From NCBI RefSeq assembly GCF_024158745.1, contig NZ_JAMZAW010000003.1, positions 1-64,000 on the forward strand: a stretch of 64,000 nt of DNA, read 5' to 3'. The stretch is from Paenibacillus tyrphae (GTDB lineage Bacteria; Bacillota; Bacilli; Paenibacillales; NBRC-103111). The translations under genes were made by a program, and so were the position numbers. Each line of letters begins with the position of its first letter. The stretch's first letter is position 1. This document shows, one piece after another, positions 61,887 through 64,000 of this stretch. The notes under the pieces are model-generated. The model had not been told where the DNA came from and did no database searches. It was given only the letters and a program-made list of their open reading frames with translations.

Positions 61887-63167
61887 TTACATCAAATATC
61901 TCACATACACGTATACATTTGCAACAGCTATTGAAAGCAGCATGAGCGGAAAGGCGATCACGAAAAATTTCATAAACGAAATCGGATGCCCTTCCCTTGC
62001 CGCCATACCGGCTACGATCAGATTCGCGCTCGCGCCGATCAGCGAGCCGTTCCCTCCGAGACAAGCCCCGAGCGCAAGACTCCACCAAAGCGGCTCCAGG
62101 TTGCTGACCCCCATCGTGCCCATTTCCTGAATCATCGGAATCATCGTCGCCACGAACGGGATGTTATCCAAAAACGCCGAAGCGATTCCGCTGAGCCAGA
62201 GGATCAGAACCGCCGATTTCGTCACATCGCCGCCCGTTACTCCGACCGCGTAGTTCGCCAACGCGGCGATCACGCCGGTTTCGATCAAGCCCGAGACAAG
62301 CACGAACAATCCGACAAAGAAGAAGATCGTCGTCCACTCGACCCGCTGAAACGCCTCTTCCAGAAAGTGCTCGCCGGTCAACAGCAGAAGAAGGAATGCA
62401 CCGGCGAGCGCCACGGTCGCCGACTCCAAATGGACGATCTGGTGGACGAAGAAGCCGATCAGGGTCAATCCAAGCACCGCAAGACATTTTTTCAACAGCA
62501 CCGGATCGCGGATTTCCGCTTTTTCATTCATTTTCATCAGTCCTAGCCGCAGCTCTTCCGTCGTGCGAATCTGTTTGCGGTAAAATAACACGAAGAAAGG
62601 CACGGTGATCGCGAGGACGATCGCCGCAATCGGCGCCAAATTGTTGATGAAGGCCATAAAAGTCAATTCTTTCACTGCGCTGCCGATCATGATGTTGGGC
62701 GGATCGCCGATCAGTGTCGCCGTGCCGCCGATATTGCAAGCGAGAATTTGTGACATCAGAAAAGGGACCGGATTCACTCGCAGCTGCCGCGTAATGCTGA
62801 ATGTTACCGGCACCATCAGCAGCACGGTCGTCACGTTATCCAGAAACGCCGAGCCGATCGCCGTGACCAGCGAAAGCACGATCATGATGCGGACCGGGTG
62901 ACCTCCCGCCTTTTTGGCCGACCAGACTGCAATATATTTGAACAATCCCGTTTCCGCGGTAATACCGACGATAATCATCATGCCCACCAGCAGGCCAAGC
63001 GTGTTGAAATCGATATGATGAAGCGCCGTTTCCTGATTGACGATGCCCAGAACAACCATCAAAATGCCGCCGATCATGGCAACGATCGTCCGGTGAATTT
63101 TTTCCGAAACGATAAAACCGTAGGCTACCGCAAACAATCCGATAGCGATAAGAGCTTGTTGATCCAT
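61887..63167 (-). CDS. ArsB/NhaD-family ion transporter
   Basis: A 426-residue membrane protein with about ten to twelve hydrophobic segments. The signature loops appear twice: SAFLDNVTTVLLMVPVTF with GGTATLIGDPPNIM, and SAFLDNIPFVATMIPMI with GGNGSLIGASANLIVAG. The tandem architecture is that of the ArsB/NhaD (ion transporter) superfamily: Na+/H+ antiporters, arsenite or dicarboxylate carriers. AGAGGA lies 9 bases before the ATG (63167). The substrate is not predictable. Confidence 0.88.
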   Translation of the reverse strand: MDQQALIAIGLFAVAYGFIVSEKIHRTIVAMIGGILMVVLGIVNQETALHHIDFNTLGLLVGMMIIVGITAETGLFKYIAVWSAKKAGGHPVRIMIVLSLVTAIGSAFLDNVTTVLLMVPVTFSITRQLRVNPVPFLMSQILACNIGGTATLIGDPPNIMIGSAVKELTFMAFINNLAPIAAIVLAITVPFFVLFYRKQIRTTEELRLGLMKMNEKAEIRDPVLLKKCLAVLGLTLIGFFVHQIVHLESATVALAGAFLLLLLTGEHFLEEAFQRVEWTTIFFFVGLFVLVSGLIETGVIAALANYAVGVTGGDVTKSAVLILWLSGIASAFLDNIPFVATMIPMIQEMGTMGVSNLEPLWWSLALGACLGGNGSLIGASANLIVAGMAAREGHPISFMKFFVIAFPLMLLSIAVANVYVYVRYLM

Positions 63168-63232
63168 AACGAAATCCTCTCTCCGATGCAATTTTATTGG
63201 TGCCGCCAACTCGCGCCGCTCTTCCGCATAAC

Positions 63233-63270
63233 CCTAAAAAAAGCAAAAAGAAGCCCTTGGTGACAGGCTC
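63233..63270 (-). terminator. Terminator of the AI-2E transporter gene
   Basis: Minus-strand hairpin GAGCC...GGGCTTC, short, followed by TTTTTGCTTTTTTT. The stem is weak but the T run is strong. Confidence 0.45.
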
Positions 63271-63432
63271 CTCCGAAAATCAACGCGATTATGTACTTGT
63301 CTTATGCAACCGGCAGGCATACGGTCAACGGCCGGATACCGAAGAAACGCCCCCCTGCCGCTGCCAACCTATATATACGCACAAGATGGTCGCTTGGTTT
63401 CGCCCGATACAAAATTTTTTTCTAAAAAATTA

Positions 63433-64000
63433 TCACGTCGTCTTCCGGTGAATGTAATACATAAACACATGCTGCAGAATTACTTTCATCACCGCAAAAA
63501 ACGGAACCGCCAGGATGAGCCCCGTTATTCCGGCAATCTCCCCGCCCACAAGCAGCGCGAAAATGATCACGAGCGGATGCATATTGAGCGAACGGCCGAC
63601 AACTTGAGGCGAGATTACGTTTCCTTCCAGGATTTGGCACGTGGTGTTGATGAGTCCGACAAACAGCACCATCTTCCAGGAAATCGTGGACGCCACGATT
63701 AGCGCCGGTGCCGCCCCGAGAAACGGGCCGAGGTAAGGGATAATGTTGAATACCGCAACGACGCTGGCCAGCAGCAGCGCGTAAGGCATGCCGATCAGCC
63801 AATACCCGATGTAGGCGAGCAGCCCGACGATCATGCAAACGGTAAACTGGCCGCGGATATAGTTGCCGAGCGCCATATCGATATCCATGAGCATGGACAC
63901 GATTTCTTTGCGGTGCGTTTTCGGCACGATGGCCAGCGTCGATTTTTCGATCAGTTGAAAATCTTTCAGGATATAGAAGGAGACAAACGGAATGATGAAG
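63433..64000 (-). CDS. AI-2E family transporter, 5' end beyond the window
   Basis: At least 188 residues of an AI-2E family (YrrI/PerM type) membrane protein. The frame stays open to the window edge (upstream residues IIPFVSFYILKDFQLIEKST), so the N-terminal half is missing. Conserved motifs are GQFTVCMIVGLLAYIGYWLI, VFNIIPYLGPFLGAAPAL and ILEGNVISPQVVGRSLNMHP. YrrI lies at this position upstream of alaS in Bacillus. The transported molecule is uncertain. Confidence 0.9.
   Translation of the reverse strand, partial: FIIPFVSFYILKDFQLIEKSTLAIVPKTHRKEIVSMLMDIDMALGNYIRGQFTVCMIVGLLAYIGYWLIGMPYALLLASVVAVFNIIPYLGPFLGAAPALIVASTISWKMVLFVGLINTTCQILEGNVISPQVVGRSLNMHPLVIIFALLVGGEIAGITGLILAVPFFAVMKVILQHVFMYYIHRKTT

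Overview
The window looks like chromosomal DNA of a spore-forming, flagellated Gram-positive bacterium of the Paenibacillaceae (Paenibacillus or a close relative). The signs are Spo0E- and AbrB-type sporulation regulators, a KinB-like sporulation histidine kinase, Bacillus-type ribosome binding sites and sigma-A promoters, a T-box ahead of alaS, and the alaS-ireB-ruvX-DUF1292-mltG-trhP gene order known from Bacillus (yrrI-yrrO region). No rRNA, tRNA, CRISPR array, intact insertion sequence or prophage was seen. All taxonomic statements are inference from gene content.

Layout. Bases 1-3960, apart from the GC-richer phytase gene, are AT-rich and poor in intact genes. They hold an AbrB-zinc-HTH fusion regulator, a Spo0E phosphatase, a secreted beta-propeller phytase, gene remnants, a 29-codon membrane micro-ORF with its own promoter, a decayed type I (holin-like) toxin locus and a divergent second-type Hfq. 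Bases 4072-7914 encode a 1280-residue secreted polysaccharide-lyase-like protein. Bases 8088-9828 hold a deletion scar with a truncated ornithine aminotransferase, followed by arginase. Bases 9981-19983 contain an SCP2 protein and acyl-CoA ligase, HAD phosphatases, an iron-regulated (Fur box) flavodoxin, a DUF429 protein, a YheC/D-like barrel protein, a membrane acyltransferase, an SRPBCC protein and an AraC regulator.

Bases 20055-24363 form a sugar locus: a GntR regulator, tandem palindromic operators, a BadF-type sugar kinase, a GH4 6-phospho-beta-glucosidase and a convergent ChbG-type deacetylase. This resembles the E. coli chitobiose pathway without a PTS. Bases 25104-30038 form a TetR-controlled export operon (membrane fusion protein, ABC-2 permease, large secreted protein) with no ATPase. 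Bases 30252-33403 form a carbohydrate ABC importer, also without an ATPase. Bases 34846-39741 are the pyruvate dehydrogenase operon pdhABCD, followed at 40698-41570 by lipL, whose product lipoylates such complexes.

Bases 41747-53077 include an ECF41 sigma factor preceded by a sequence that fits the ECF41 target promoter exactly, two membrane proteins (DUF2157 and GDYXXLXY), a phytanoyl-CoA dioxygenase fused to HEAT repeats, a Tat-exported metallophosphoesterase, the KinB-like kinase, a class B penicillin-binding protein and a chemoreceptor. Bases 53463-64000 are the conserved core cluster read on the minus strand: AI-2E transporter, ArsB/NhaD transporter, a small acidic protein, T-box, alaS, ireB, ruvX, two DUF1292 proteins, mltG, trhP1 and trhP2.

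For the hunt, the most unusual items are the Hfq paralogue lacking canonical RNA-binding residues, the decayed toxin locus, the ECF41 gene with a perfect cognate promoter but no usual partner gene, the non-PTS chitobiose-type locus, the ATPase-less export operon with a dedicated extracytoplasmic protein, the dioxygenase-HEAT fusion, and a nested perfect palindrome inside the alaS operon.
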